Shown: positions 26,886-35,722 of the stretch, piece by piece
Numbering within the stretch: the stretch's first letter is position 1
Layout of the letters: each line of letters begins with the position of its first letter
NCBI GenBank assembly: GCA_022571845.1
Contig: JACZXB010000010.1
Coordinates: forward strand, 82,586 to 146,585
Direction: 5' to 3'
Length of the DNA stretch: 64,000 nucleotides
Origin: Candidatus Zixiibacteriota bacterium
GTDB taxonomy: Bacteria > Zixibacteria > MSB-5A5 > GN15 > FEB-12
Made by a program: the position numbers and the translations under genes
The notes under the pieces: generated by a model
What the model was told of the DNA's origin: nothing
What the model saw: the letters and a program-made list of their open reading frames with translations, nothing else
The model's database searches: none

Positions 26886-27659
26886 CTATTTAACGATTCC
26901 GCGGTTCGAAAGATTGATAAAACCGAGTATCTCTTCAATTTCAGGTGTGCTGTTTAACTCACTTTTGATTTTTTCCGCAGCCTGGGTTGTGTTCAATTTA
27001 CTGAAAAAAAGAATCTTAAATGTCCTCTCAATATTTTTCAAAACCTCCCTCTCAAAACCCCGCCTCTTCAGTCCAATCGAATTTGTTCCGACAACTTTGA
27101 GGGGATAACCTCCCACCAGCGAAAACGGACAGATATCCTGCTGCACTCTATAACCGCCGCCAATCATCGAATGCGCCCCGATTTTTACAAACTGATGAAC
27201 CGGCAGCACTCCGCCAAGAATGGCGGACTCGCCTATTTCCACATGGCCGGCCAGGTTGACTGAGTTGGCCAAAATTACATCATCACCAATAATACAGTCA
27301 TGCGCCACATGGGCATAAGACATCACCAGGCAATTTTTGCCCAGAGTAGTTGTGCCGTGCGCCGAGGTGCCGCGATTGATAGTAACAAACTCGCGGATGG
27401 TGGTGTTGTCACCTATCTCGACCCAGCTTTTTTCACCGCCGAATTTCAAATCCTGCGGCTCGGTGGAAATAACCGCCCCGTGAGAGACCTTGACATTCTT
27501 TCCGAGACGAGCGCCGGAAGCAATGACGACTGAACTTTCCAATTTGCAGCCATCGCCGATTTGAACATCTGCTTCAATGATAGAGTACGGCCCAACCGTT
27601 ACATCGCTGCCCAGTTCGGCTTTGGAAGAAACTACTGCAGATGAATGGATATCTGTCAT
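26886..27659 (-). CDS. lpxA: UDP-N-acetylglucosamine acyltransferase
   Basis: A 257-residue LpxA with the left-handed beta-helix hexapeptide repeats (for example [19 protein letters not shown]). The catalytic histidine is in [35 protein letters not shown] is the conserved acyl-chain channel, and SIGLKRRGF leads into the C-terminal helices. It catalyses the first step of lipid A synthesis. The start codon overlaps the stop of lpxC-fabZ by 4 bases. Confidence 0.95.
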   Translation of the reverse strand: MTDIHSSAVVSSKAELGSDVTVGPYSIIEADVQIGDGCKLESSVVIASGARLGKNVKVSHGAVISTEPQDLKFGGEKSWVEIGDNTTIREFVTINRGTSAHGTTTLGKNCLVMSYAHVAHDCIIGDDVILANSVNLAGHVEIGESAILGGVLPVHQFVKIGAHSMIGGGYRVQQDICPFSLVGGYPLKVVGTNSIGLKRRGFEREVLKNIERTFKILFFSKLNTTQAAEKIKSELNSTPEIEEILGFINLSNRGIVK

Positions 27660-29047
27660 TTGTCCACTACCATTGCCATAAAATCAGCGCCGCAAACTTC
27701 GATGCCGTTAACATAGGCCTTACCCGACATTTTGCAGGTGTTGTGCCTGAAAGTTTTCATGGTCAGTTCAAAAACTAACTGGTCACCGGGCAAAACCGGT
27801 TTGCGGAATCTGGCCTTGTCTATGCCCAGAAAATATACAAGTTTGCCCTCGGGGTTATCAACGGCGCTTAGTATCAGTATTCCTCCAGACTGCGCCATCG
27901 CCTCAAGAATCAAAACCCCCGGCATAATCGGATGACCGGGAAAATGTCCCTGGAAAAATGGTTCATTGATTGTCACGTTCTTGATAGCCACAACTTTTTT
28001 GTCCGGCACCAGATCAATAATCTTATCTATAAGTAGAAAGGGATAGCGGTGCGGCATTATTTTCATGATAGCGTTGATATCCAAAAGCGCCCCGGCGTTC
28101 TTTCCGGAATACTTGCTGGCTATTTTCTTTTTCTTGTAAAGCTCTCTGAGTTTTTTGGCCAGGACAACATTCGCTTTGTGGCCCGAGCGCGCCGCTAAAA
28201 TATGGCCCTTGAGAGGCGCACCTATCAGAAATAAATCACCGAGTAAATCCAGAGTCTTATGACGCACCGGTTCGTTGTAGAAACGCAAAGGAACATCGTT
28301 TATTATGCCAGTCTTGCCCACAAACGCTTCGCCCTTTATGTTCAGCGCTTTCTTGATGCGGTCAACCTCGACTTGTCCGTCGGTCGAATCATAAATCACT
28401 ATGGCGTTATCAAGTCCGCCGCCTTTTATTAAATTTTCTTTGCGAAGCATTTCAAGCTCTGACAAAAAACAAAATGTACGTGCCGGCGCGTATTCTTTGA
28501 CAAACTCTTTTTCCAAATCTACCAACGTCGTGTATTGCGTACCCAAGGCCGGGTTTTTGTAATCGATTAAAAAAGTAATGCGAAGCTCATCCGAGGGTGT
28601 TGCGACTAAGTCTACTCCCCTCTCCGGCTCGCTATAGGACATCGGCGTGTCAATTTCCAGATAGAACTTATCTTCTTCCTGCTCCACAATACCGGCTTCG
28701 AGAAGTTTCTCGACATACGGCAGAGAGGAACCGTCCATCACCGGCGGTTCATTGTTATCCAGTTCAACAATCATATTGTCAATCTGCAGGCCGGCAAAAG
28801 CGGCCAATACATGCTCGACTGTGTGGACTTTGGCCTCGCCATCCTGCAAAGTGGTGCCGCGGGAGATATCGACGACATGGTCAATATCGGCTAAAACTCT
28901 CGGCTTTTCGGGCAGGTCGGCTCTTTCAAACAAAATACCGGTGTTGACTTTACCCGGCCTGAAGGTCATCGTGCAGTTGTTGCCGGTATGTAAGCCTATG
29001 CCGGATATGGAAATAGGCGACTTTATGGTTCTTTGCTTTTCATACAT
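27656..29047 (-). CDS. lpxC-fabZ: LpxC-FabZ fusion: UDP-3-O-acyl-GlcNAc deacetylase / 3-hydroxyacyl-ACP dehydratase
   Basis: A bifunctional protein of about 463 residues. The N-terminal LpxC part (about 1-310) has the zinc motif [10 protein letters not shown] and the second zinc/catalytic segment [11 protein letters not shown]. The C-terminal FabZ part (about 320-463) has [12 protein letters not shown] and the dehydratase active site [20 protein letters not shown] (His and Glu). The ATG at 29047 has an upstream GGAGAG ribosome site; the open frame extends to 29146 but lacks similarity there. The fusion is known from Bacteroidetes and other FCB lineages. It is the first gene of the lpx operon. 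Confidence 0.96.
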   Translation of the reverse strand: MYEKQRTIKSPISISGIGLHTGNNCTMTFRPGKVNTGILFERADLPEKPRVLADIDHVVDISRGTTLQDGEAKVHTVEHVLAAFAGLQIDNMIVELDNNEPPVMDGSSLPYVEKLLEAGIVEQEEDKFYLEIDTPMSYSEPERGVDLVATPSDELRITFLIDYKNPALGTQYTTLVDLEKEFVKEYAPARTFCFLSELEMLRKENLIKGGGLDNAIVIYDSTDGQVEVDRIKKALNIKGEAFVGKTGIINDVPLRFYNEPVRHKTLDLLGDLFLIGAPLKGHILAARSGHKANVVLAKKLRELYKKKKIASKYSGKNAGALLDINAIMKIMPHRYPFLLIDKIIDLVPDKKVVAIKNVTINEPFFQGHFPGHPIMPGVLILEAMAQSGGILILSAVDNPEGKLVYFLGIDKARFRKPVLPGDQLVFELTMKTFRHNTCKMSGKAYVNGIEVCGADFMAMVVDK

Positions 29048-29166
29048 TATCTGGAATCTCTCCTTAACACAAACCTGATTATACCACCTTGAGACTGACT
29101 GCTCAAGGGGATTTTTTTGGGGCAAAAGTGATATGGATTCTAGCAAATTATGAATAAATTGAATCT

Positions 29167-30138
29167 ATGCCAACGCTTGAAAATTTGAAAGATGAACTAT
29201 TCGTAAAGCTGGACAAAAATCCGCTGTTGAGGGAATTCTTCAAAGACATGCTTGTAGAAAGAGTTAAGCATGAGAGTTGGTTAGAAAATGACTTAGTGTA
29301 CGCTGTATTGAATGACAGGACTGAAACAGTAGCACATATGTTAGATAGTGTCAGAAAGCATAATCCCAAATTAGTCAATGAGCTGGCTGAATCACTTGCA
29401 TACAAGAAAAAGGAAATAGACGATAAAATCGTCGATGGTTTGGCTGAGCTAAATGGACTATGCTATATCATAAAGCAGGGATACTCTGATATCAAAAAAA
29501 TCAAAGTACAACCTAAGAAGAAACTAAAGACGCCCGATTTCGTAGCCAAGAGAGGAGAAAAATTCACTCTTTTTGAAGTGAAAAACCTAAGAGCACCAGA
29601 AATTTTTCACACTATCGTGAAGAAAATGACCCTATTCGCATTTCTAAAACCACAAAGATATCAATTCGGACTTGAATTAACGATTGATCCTCACTTGATA
29701 CCGCATGAAAAACTCCAAGATTTGAACAGTAAAATAATTTCAACATTTGTTGAAGGCATTGATAATGCTTTATCAAATCGTTTGACTTCGTTTGAGGTTG
29801 AGTACGACAATTTGGCTGAAGAGAAAACCATTCATCGAACCCTCCGCTGCAACATCGACTACGACAGACCACATTATATCTCGTGTCACGGTGGTTCTCC
29901 TGTTCGAATGTCAAAACTATTCAAAAAAACTTCCAATGGTATTTGGAATGCAATTGAGAAATTCAACGACTTTGACACAGATAATAAACACGATAAAGTC
30001 ATCTTAATTAATTGGACACGACTTTCGGGATGTGACCATTTCAACGATAAACATTCAAGGTCTTACAAGAAGTACCTCAATCGAGTTAATATCCTCTTTA
30101 AAAGCAAGAATGAAAATTTGCGAATCGAACTTCTCTAA
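29167..30138 (+). CDS. Candidate PD-(D/E)XK-fold nuclease, orphan
   Basis: A 323-residue protein that I cannot assign to a named family. Residues 123-140 read TPDFVAKRGEKFTLFEVKN, a good PD-x12-E-x-K core (D124, E137, K139), with a preceding helix carrying E94. This is the signature of restriction-endonuclease-fold nucleases. The N-terminal 90 residues are helical and charged. Composition is AT-rich: 19 G+C in the 60 bases from 29641, compared with about 57% in sampled lines of metabolic genes. It is divergent from lpxC-fabZ and has no visible partner or methylase. A defence or DNA-processing role is possible but not shown. Confidence 0.55.
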   Translation: MPTLENLKDELFVKLDKNPLLREFFKDMLVERVKHESWLENDLVYAVLNDRTETVAHMLDSVRKHNPKLVNELAESLAYKKKEIDDKIVDGLAELNGLCYIIKQGYSDIKKIKVQPKKKLKTPDFVAKRGEKFTLFEVKNLRAPEIFHTIVKKMTLFAFLKPQRYQFGLELTIDPHLIPHEKLQDLNSKIISTFVEGIDNALSNRLTSFEVEYDNLAEEKTIHRTLRCNIDYDRPHYISCHGGSPVRMSKLFKKTSNGIWNAIEKFNDFDTDNKHDKVILINWTRLSGCDHFNDKHSRSYKKYLNRVNILFKSKNENLRIELL

Positions 30139-30164
30139 TAAGTGACTTACTTAAATTGATCCCC

Positions 30165-30422
30165 CTATATCTCTTTCAGCGATTTTACCTGCCTCAACTT
30201 TCTGAAAAGCTGCACGTACTCTCTGACCATTATTTCTTCTGCTTCAGACAAGCCTTCCATCATCGGGATGCCGATTTTCAGCACCGCCCGCACCATATCC
30301 GAGGTTGTGCGGTCATATTTTTGCGCCAATTTCTTGAGTCGTTCTTTAAGTTCGTATGAGACAAAAATGTTGAGACAGTGCCCTCCGCGTAGCCGTTCTT
30401 TTTGTTTGGTTTCTGTAGTCAT
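30165..30422 (-). CDS. Small ribbon-helix-helix DNA-binding protein
   Basis: An 85-residue protein whose residues about 16-52 (CLNIFVSYELKERLKKLA, then YDRTTSDMVRAVLKIGI) follow the ribbon-helix-helix plan of CopG/MetJ-like regulators and antitoxins: a strand, a basic helix, a T-x-S-x-M turn and a second helix. The start is supported by AAGGAG about 10 bases upstream. No toxin gene adjoins it on the same strand; its upstream side is a repeat-rich non-coding stretch. Function unknown. Confidence 0.6.
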   Translation of the reverse strand: MTTETKQKERLRGGHCLNIFVSYELKERLKKLAQKYDRTTSDMVRAVLKIGIPMMEGLSEAEEIMVREYVQLFRKLRQVKSLKEI

Positions 30423-30810
30423 TTTGTTTTTTCTCCTTTTTTAGTTTGTAGGTCAGGACTCGCCTCCTTGGCGTGGTCCTGACTATTTTAATTTGAACCG
30501 TCAGGAGCGCAAGGCTCCTGACCTACACTTAGCATCGCTACAAAGTCGAGATTGCCGCGTCGTCCCCCGCCTCGGCGGGGGACTTCTCGCAATGACAGGA
30601 TGTCCCTTGGCGATTTTAGAAACCTGCTTCCGTCATTGCGAGGAACGAAGTGACGAAGCAATCTCAAAAAATCACCCTGAGCCACGTCGACAGAAAGGGT
30701 CTGTCGACGGGTGTCCCACCGTTTAAGGCATAGCCTCGGGGTGGGTTCCTGTAAACCGTTTGTTCAAGGGGCAGATGAGGACATCTGCCGCCCACGAAAC
30801 ATGGCGCTGC
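30423..30810. repeat. Repeat-rich intergenic region with nested hairpins and dispersed repeats
   Basis: A 388-base non-coding stretch. GTAGGTCAGGA (from about 30450) and TCCTGACCTAC (ending about 30526) form an outer inverted repeat enclosing two inner hairpins. Two copies of a dispersed element follow in opposite orientation: 30548-30597 (GAGATTGCC...GGGGGACTTCTCGCAATGACA) and 30632-30665 (GTCATTGCGAGG...GAAGCAATCTC). Further stem-loops are CGTCGACAGA/TCTGTCGACG (30685-30709) and CAGATG/CATCTG (30773-30788). Related copies of the dispersed element recur at 52.1-52.25 kb. Confidence 0.7.
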
Positions 30811-31314
30811 TCAATGATATTTCTCATGCCCAATCAACGTCTGTGGTGACTTAATCTTAATGCCAAACTTCTCCTGAATTCGCTTCATCACCCGACTCCA
30901 GGTCCCTTCCGGTTTCTTCTTCAAAATAATCCTGTCAATTTTAGCTCGCTCTGGCGAATCACAAATCAGACAGGCTCTGCCTTTTTTTATTTTGATGCCG
31001 AAGCTTTTTTTGACAAACGGCTGCAAACGGGTTTTCAGTTTGCGAATCGCCCGCTTATGCAGAGCTTCGAGTTTGTGATTTGCCCGTCCTGATTTGTCTG
31101 AGATTTCGTTATAACCCTGCCCCATAAAATAAAAGCGAATGACAAACTCCATCTCATCATCTGACAGGCTTTCCATAGCATGTCTGACCTGACGGTCAAT
31201 CTCTGCCGACTTTTCGCTGCCGGTTTCAATCATGTCAAAGAAGTTTTTGATCTTAAGCGGGTCTAATCCCAGCTCTACTATCCAGTTTTGATAGATAACA
31301 CGTCTACCGGGCAT
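30811..31314 (-). CDS. Sigma-70 region 4-like helix-turn-helix protein with CxxC tail domain
   Basis: About 167 residues from the ATG at 31314, chosen because AAAAGGAGC lies 8 bases upstream; an in-frame ATG at 31356 would add 14 residues. The middle (LSDDEMEFVIRFYFMGQGYNEISDK followed by a basic helix) resembles sigma-70 region 4 or phage-type transcription regulators. The C-terminal third has CLICDSPERAKIDRII and ends IGHEKYH, a C-x2-C...H pattern known from small zinc/HTH domains in mobile-element and phage proteins. The association with repeats suggests an accessory origin. Function unknown. Confidence 0.55.
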   Translation of the reverse strand: MPGRRVIYQNWIVELGLDPLKIKNFFDMIETGSEKSAEIDRQVRHAMESLSDDEMEFVIRFYFMGQGYNEISDKSGRANHKLEALHKRAIRKLKTRLQPFVKKSFGIKIKKGRACLICDSPERAKIDRIILKKKPEGTWSRVMKRIQEKFGIKIKSPQTLIGHEKYH

Positions 31315-31511
31315 TTTGGCGGCTCCTTTTTTTGAGCTTAGCATAGCTCTCCGCATGACCGCTTGGCTACAACATTGGTTTCATCTGTTCTATGTCACAT
31401 ATCGAGTTGGCTCTGTCATGTGATTCACAAATTGAACCAGAGCTGGACTGGCGGCACTTAAGAGATTAAATTGATTCTCGCAAATGGTCGATAACCAGTA
31501 GATGGACAAAT

Positions 31512-32294
31512 TTGAGGGAAAGTTTGAGCGCCGAACAGTTTGAAAGAGTAGAAGTCTACAAACCAGAACCGGAAGAAACTGAAGAGACCAGGCGTTTCAA
31601 ATTTGAAACCCAAAACGAGTCTTTCCGGAAATCTGCTTTGACCTGGATAACCCTGGCCTTTTTGGTGATTCTTTATCCGATTGCTTCCCTTGCTCCGGGC
31701 GAGGACCCGACCAAAATGCTGGACGGACTCAATGACACCACCCGGCTGGTTTTGTTCATCAGCACTATGATTATTCAATGGTGTCTGTTTCTTTTGATAT
31801 TTGGAGCAGTAACAAGAGAGAAGACCGACCTGGCTGGCATTGGATTCAATAAAATTCAACCGATTCATTTTGCCTGGGCGGTAGCATTCTTAGCAGCATC
31901 GAATCTAATTTTAGCAGGAGTCGCAATGCTGCTGGCTGAAGTGGGACTGCCGATGCCCGGAGAAATTTCTTTATTGTATCCGCAGGATACCACCGGCAGA
32001 ATTGTCTGGGTATTTTTGTCCTTTACGGCTGGATTCTGCGAAGAAGCCGCCTTTCGCGGCTACCTCATGACACGTCTGAGATTGATTGGCAATTTTCAAA
32101 ACTGGGTTATCCCTACTATAGTTTCGGCGGTAGTCTTCGGCGCCTGCCATGCTTATCAGGGTCTGCCCGGATTTATATTAATTTCGATTTACGGCGCCAT
32201 GTTCTCCTGGCTGTACATACGCACCGGCTCTATCTGGCCGCCGGTTATCGCACACTTCTTTCAGGATTTTGGCGCACTATTTTTCCCGCAGTAG
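31512..32294 (+). CDS. CPBP-family intramembrane glutamic protease (Abi/CAAX type)
   Basis: A polytopic membrane protein of about 260 residues with the CPBP motifs: EEAAFRGYLMTRL (the EExxxR catalytic pair), a downstream FGACHAYQG with the histidine, and a third segment HFFQDFGALFF. Homologues process prenylated or other membrane peptides or act in bacteriocin immunity; the substrate is unknown. The frame has no suitable ATG. TTG at 31512, or TTG at 31524 with GAGGG upstream, must serve as the start. An out-of-frame ATG at 31502 runs into a stop after 13 codons, so a frameshift is also possible. Confidence 0.8.
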   Translation: MRESLSAEQFERVEVYKPEPEETEETRRFKFETQNESFRKSALTWITLAFLVILYPIASLAPGEDPTKMLDGLNDTTRLVLFISTMIIQWCLFLLIFGAVTREKTDLAGIGFNKIQPIHFAWAVAFLAASNLILAGVAMLLAEVGLPMPGEISLLYPQDTTGRIVWVFLSFTAGFCEEAAFRGYLMTRLRLIGNFQNWVIPTIVSAVVFGACHAYQGLPGFILISIYGAMFSWLYIRTGSIWPPVIAHFFQDFGALFFPQ

Positions 32295-32397
32295 ATTCTA
32301 GCGTTTTTCGAAAATCAGTATCCGGCTTGACATCATTCAGCTTATCTTCTAATGTATAACGTAGATTTTCAGATTACTTTTAATGCGGAGATAGGTT

Positions 32398-33411
32398 ATG
32401 AAACTCGTTTATGTTTTCGCTATTTTGATCTTAATAGCAGCAGCGGCATCGGGGCAAGACGAGATTGAACCCGAAGAGATTTCTTTACCGACGCAGATAA
32501 ATTTCACAGTCAAGCCCTCTTTCTGGAAAATGTCCGGCGAGACAGAATATGATTACAATATAACATATCCTGTAATTTTGCCGTCAGGCGACACAGCTGA
32601 TTACGCCATCAGAAGCCTTCTGGAATTCCCGCTCGATGTCAATATGTTCGGCGGCTCTGTCGGCATTATGAAAAGTAACCAAGAGAAAACAATCTGGACT
32701 GTCGAACTTGGACTCTACACCAATGTTGGTGATCCGGGCGGCCTGATGAAAGACCATGACTGGCTTTCTTTGCCAACATATTATGACGGCAAAATCAGCT
32801 ACACCGAGTCCGACGCCAAAATGAAAATGCTGATGTTTGATATAGAAGGAACAGCGCTAATTTTTGATTTTGGCGGAGCCTCCCTGTCAATCTTGGGCGG
32901 CTACCGCTATCAAAAGATAGAGCAGGAAATTATCGGCTTCAGCGGCTGGTTTATCGATTCGAATCTAACCCGGCAACTGCAATCAGGAACAGAGCCGGCT
33001 ATTGATTACTGGATAACTTATAAAGGACCAAAGTTCGGTCTTTCTTTTCAAAGAGTGTTTTCATCAAAGGTTCAGCTCAACTTGAAATCAGCGTTCACTA
33101 TGGTTTGGGCTGAAGATTTTGACGACCATCTGCTCAGAGGATTTCACACTTTTGCCGACGGCACCGGCCTGGGTATTCTTACTGGTGGCAAAATTCGCTG
33201 GGACTTAAACGCTCAAATATCAGGCAGCCATCCTTTCGTAGAGTTCCAGTCCAGTTATGATTATTTCTCAGTTGATGCCACCCAGACTTTTGAGCAGTAT
33301 GCTGATAGCGGCCCCAACGAATTGCCGATCGGTACCTCGTTTGGCGGCCTGCCCCATGACTTGAAATCCGGGCAGTTTCGATTTGGAGTCAATTTGGGGC
33401 TGATTTTTTAG
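32398..33411 (+). CDS. Secreted outer-membrane beta-barrel-like protein
   Basis: A 337-residue protein with a clear signal peptide (MKLVYVFAILILIAAAASG, cleavage near residue 19-20). The mature part has alternating amphipathic strands with aromatic residues and ends in phenylalanine (FRFGVNLGLIF), typical of outer-membrane barrels folded by the BAM complex. I recognise no specific family. The start has a GGAG ribosome site. It stands alone between the CPBP gene and the DUF4097 gene on the plus strand. Confidence 0.65.
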   Translation: MKLVYVFAILILIAAAASGQDEIEPEEISLPTQINFTVKPSFWKMSGETEYDYNITYPVILPSGDTADYAIRSLLEFPLDVNMFGGSVGIMKSNQEKTIWTVELGLYTNVGDPGGLMKDHDWLSLPTYYDGKISYTESDAKMKMLMFDIEGTALIFDFGGASLSILGGYRYQKIEQEIIGFSGWFIDSNLTRQLQSGTEPAIDYWITYKGPKFGLSFQRVFSSKVQLNLKSAFTMVWAEDFDDHLLRGFHTFADGTGLGILTGGKIRWDLNAQISGSHPFVEFQSSYDYFSVDATQTFEQYADSGPNELPIGTSFGGLPHDLKSGQFRFGVNLGLIF

Positions 33412-33607
33412 ATTTCTCGCCGAATAAAGTTTTGAGCCTTTTTGTAAGTTTCTGTATTTCAATGAGATACTCACAGTTTTTCTTTGCGCAGGCCCGCAAC
33501 TAAAGTTATAATTATTCGTAAGAATAGATGATATATAGCAACTGGCAAATGTTGCAATAAATTAGTAAACTCAAAGGACTGAGGTATATAAAGTTAGCCG
33601 ATTTTTT

Positions 33608-35722
33608 ATGAAAAATCACAAAAGACATAATTTGAACCAATCTGAGTTTTCATATAATTCTACCACTGCTGAGAACCCCTGGGATGGAGCTGGCTATGGT
33701 GCGCGCAAGCCCAAAGCGCATGTTATGAGCTGGTGGGGCCGCGCCCCTTCTCTTTTCATTACTGCCATTGCTCTGACTCTGAGCCTTCTTTTGCTGGCCG
33801 GCACTGGGCATGGACAAAACGCTCCCAAAGCTGACAGCGACAGGCGCGGAAATCTGATGAAGATGGACAAAGAGACGCGCAAGCTGGCCGAAGAGTACGC
33901 TTATCTTTTAGAACAGTTAATCTATTTGAGCACTGACTACTGCCTGTATTTTGAAAGACTTGACGACAAGGTTGCCGCTCAAAACTACAGGTCTCTTCAA
34001 AATCTCTGCAGCAACCTCTCAAAGTCAGGCTACTATGATAATCTGGAAAAGCTAATCAGAGAGATTGAGGAATTAAGAGGGGAGCTGTCCCTGCGAAAGA
34101 AAAGCCTGTCTCGTGCCAAAAAAAGAGACGCACTACACAGCAGTGAGATTAAACGCACCAAGGAGAGATTGAAAACACTCCGCCTGACAAGTTCACTTCT
34201 AACAGAGCTCGACGCTTTAAAAGAACAGCTTGTAATAGAAGTAATCTCCAAAACTGCAGCGGATAAAACCCGCCGCCGGGTAATTCAACAATACGTCGTT
34301 ACAGTTATGCAGGATTCCATAGCCAAGCTGGCAGAAGTGGTAACGTTGACATATGCTCCTAAAATACAAGTGACGGCCAGCAGCAATGGCGCCGATGGCA
34401 GCAATACGCGTATAATTGTTTCTTCTGAAAAATCTGCTCCGGTGGTAATCGCTGTTCCGGAGATTCCCGAAATAGCGGCAATTTTCGAAGCATACCAGGA
34501 GCCGAAACTTCCCCAGCCACCGAAATGGCCAGCTCGCAAGCATAGCTCGGACATTCACTTTTTCCATAGTGACAATTCAAATAATTTTGTAAAAACTTTC
34601 CGCGACAGCATAAGTATATCTTCCGGCAAATCTGTAATTATGATAATTAACCCGTTCGGTAAAATGAGCATAAGCGGCTGGGACAAAGACCAGGTCTCAG
34701 CCAGCTATGATATTTCAATCGTTGCGGTCAAACCAGGCCTGGCTGAAAAGTTTGGAGAACAGATTCAGATAAGAATGTTTGAAGAAAAACATAACGTGTA
34801 TATCGAGGCAGTCGTGCCGAAGCTTACTGACCTGCGGACCAGGATAACCGCCAGCCATCTGAATCTTATGGTTCCTTTCAAAAATGATTTGAAAATAAGC
34901 AATTCAGCCGGCCAGATAAGCCTGAGTGAGCTTAAGAATGACATAAAGATTAAATCAAGCAACAGCTTTATAGACTTGTTCAGGATTGAAGGTGATATAG
35001 AAATTGTCAACAGCGGCGGAAAAATAAAACTTGAAAGAGTATCGGGCGATATCTTGGTTCAAAATCGGATGGGCGGCCCGGTCAGCATTCAGAACTGCGA
35101 CGGCAGAATCGAAGTAGACAACTCACATGGCGCAGTTGAAATAACCTACTGTGACGGTGATTTGACCGTCCGCAGCAGCGGCCGGGTAGAAATTGATCAC
35201 CACTCCGGCACAGTTCATGTCAATAATAGAAACGGTTTCGTTAGCGCCAACCATATTGATGGCGATTTGGTTGTATTCAATTCGTTCGAACCACTCAAGG
35301 TTTATGACGTAACAGGCTCAGTAAGGCTCGAAAACACAAATGCTGTTATAAAAGCAGAAAAAATTAGCGGCAGGCTGGATATCAGCAATCGCTACGGAAA
35401 AATATTTACTTCATACATTGTCGGGCCGATAAATATTGAAAGCAACAACGGTGATGTCTTTATGGAACTGCTTGAGCAGCTTAAGGGAAAATCGTCCGTG
35501 GTTGCCAGCGGCGGCAGAATTATCCTCGGCTTATCACCACGCCTTGATCTGCTATTGACCATGGAGACCCAAAACGGCGCAATAGATGTTGCAGATTTTC
35601 AGACCATCGCCAGTTCTGATGATCATGGCTTGCAAACCGCCAAAGTTGAGTTAGGCAAAGGCTCAAATCTTTTGGCCGTAAAAGGCAACCGATCCAAAAT
35701 CATTGTAAAAGAGTCGAATTAA
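33608..35722 (+). CDS. DUF4097-like beta-helix protein with coiled coil and signal anchor
   Basis: A 704-residue protein. A hydrophobic segment (about residues 48-69, LFITAIALTLSLLLLAG) follows an unusually long polar N-terminus, so it is a signal anchor or the true start is the internal ATG at 33724. Residues about 80-230 are charged and helical, probably a coiled coil. The C-terminal 350 residues are a repeating beta pattern (GDIEIVNSGGKIKLERVSGD, DGRIEVDNSHGAVEITYCDGD) like the DUF4097 adhesin-type beta-solenoid. It is probably periplasmic or surface-exposed. Its stop overlaps that of the convergent exonuclease gene by 4 bases. Confidence 0.65.
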   Translation: MKNHKRHNLNQSEFSYNSTTAENPWDGAGYGARKPKAHVMSWWGRAPSLFITAIALTLSLLLLAGTGHGQNAPKADSDRRGNLMKMDKETRKLAEEYAYLLEQLIYLSTDYCLYFERLDDKVAAQNYRSLQNLCSNLSKSGYYDNLEKLIREIEELRGELSLRKKSLSRAKKRDALHSSEIKRTKERLKTLRLTSSLLTELDALKEQLVIEVISKTAADKTRRRVIQQYVVTVMQDSIAKLAEVVTLTYAPKIQVTASSNGADGSNTRIIVSSEKSAPVVIAVPEIPEIAAIFEAYQEPKLPQPPKWPARKHSSDIHFFHSDNSNNFVKTFRDSISISSGKSVIMIINPFGKMSISGWDKDQVSASYDISIVAVKPGLAEKFGEQIQIRMFEEKHNVYIEAVVPKLTDLRTRITASHLNLMVPFKNDLKISNSAGQISLSELKNDIKIKSSNSFIDLFRIEGDIEIVNSGGKIKLERVSGDILVQNRMGGPVSIQNCDGRIEVDNSHGAVEITYCDGDLTVRSSGRVEIDHHSGTVHVNNRNGFVSANHIDGDLVVFNSFEPLKVYDVTGSVRLENTNAVIKAEKISGRLDISNRYGKIFTSYIVGPINIESNNGDVFMELLEQLKGKSSVVASGGRIILGLSPRLDLLLTMETQNGAIDVADFQTIASSDDHGLQTAKVELGKGSNLLAVKGNRSKIIVKESN

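Noticed and set aside
30450..30800. Possible CRISPR array
   Set aside because: The repeats are inverted and of unequal length, the spacing is irregular, and no cas genes are nearby.
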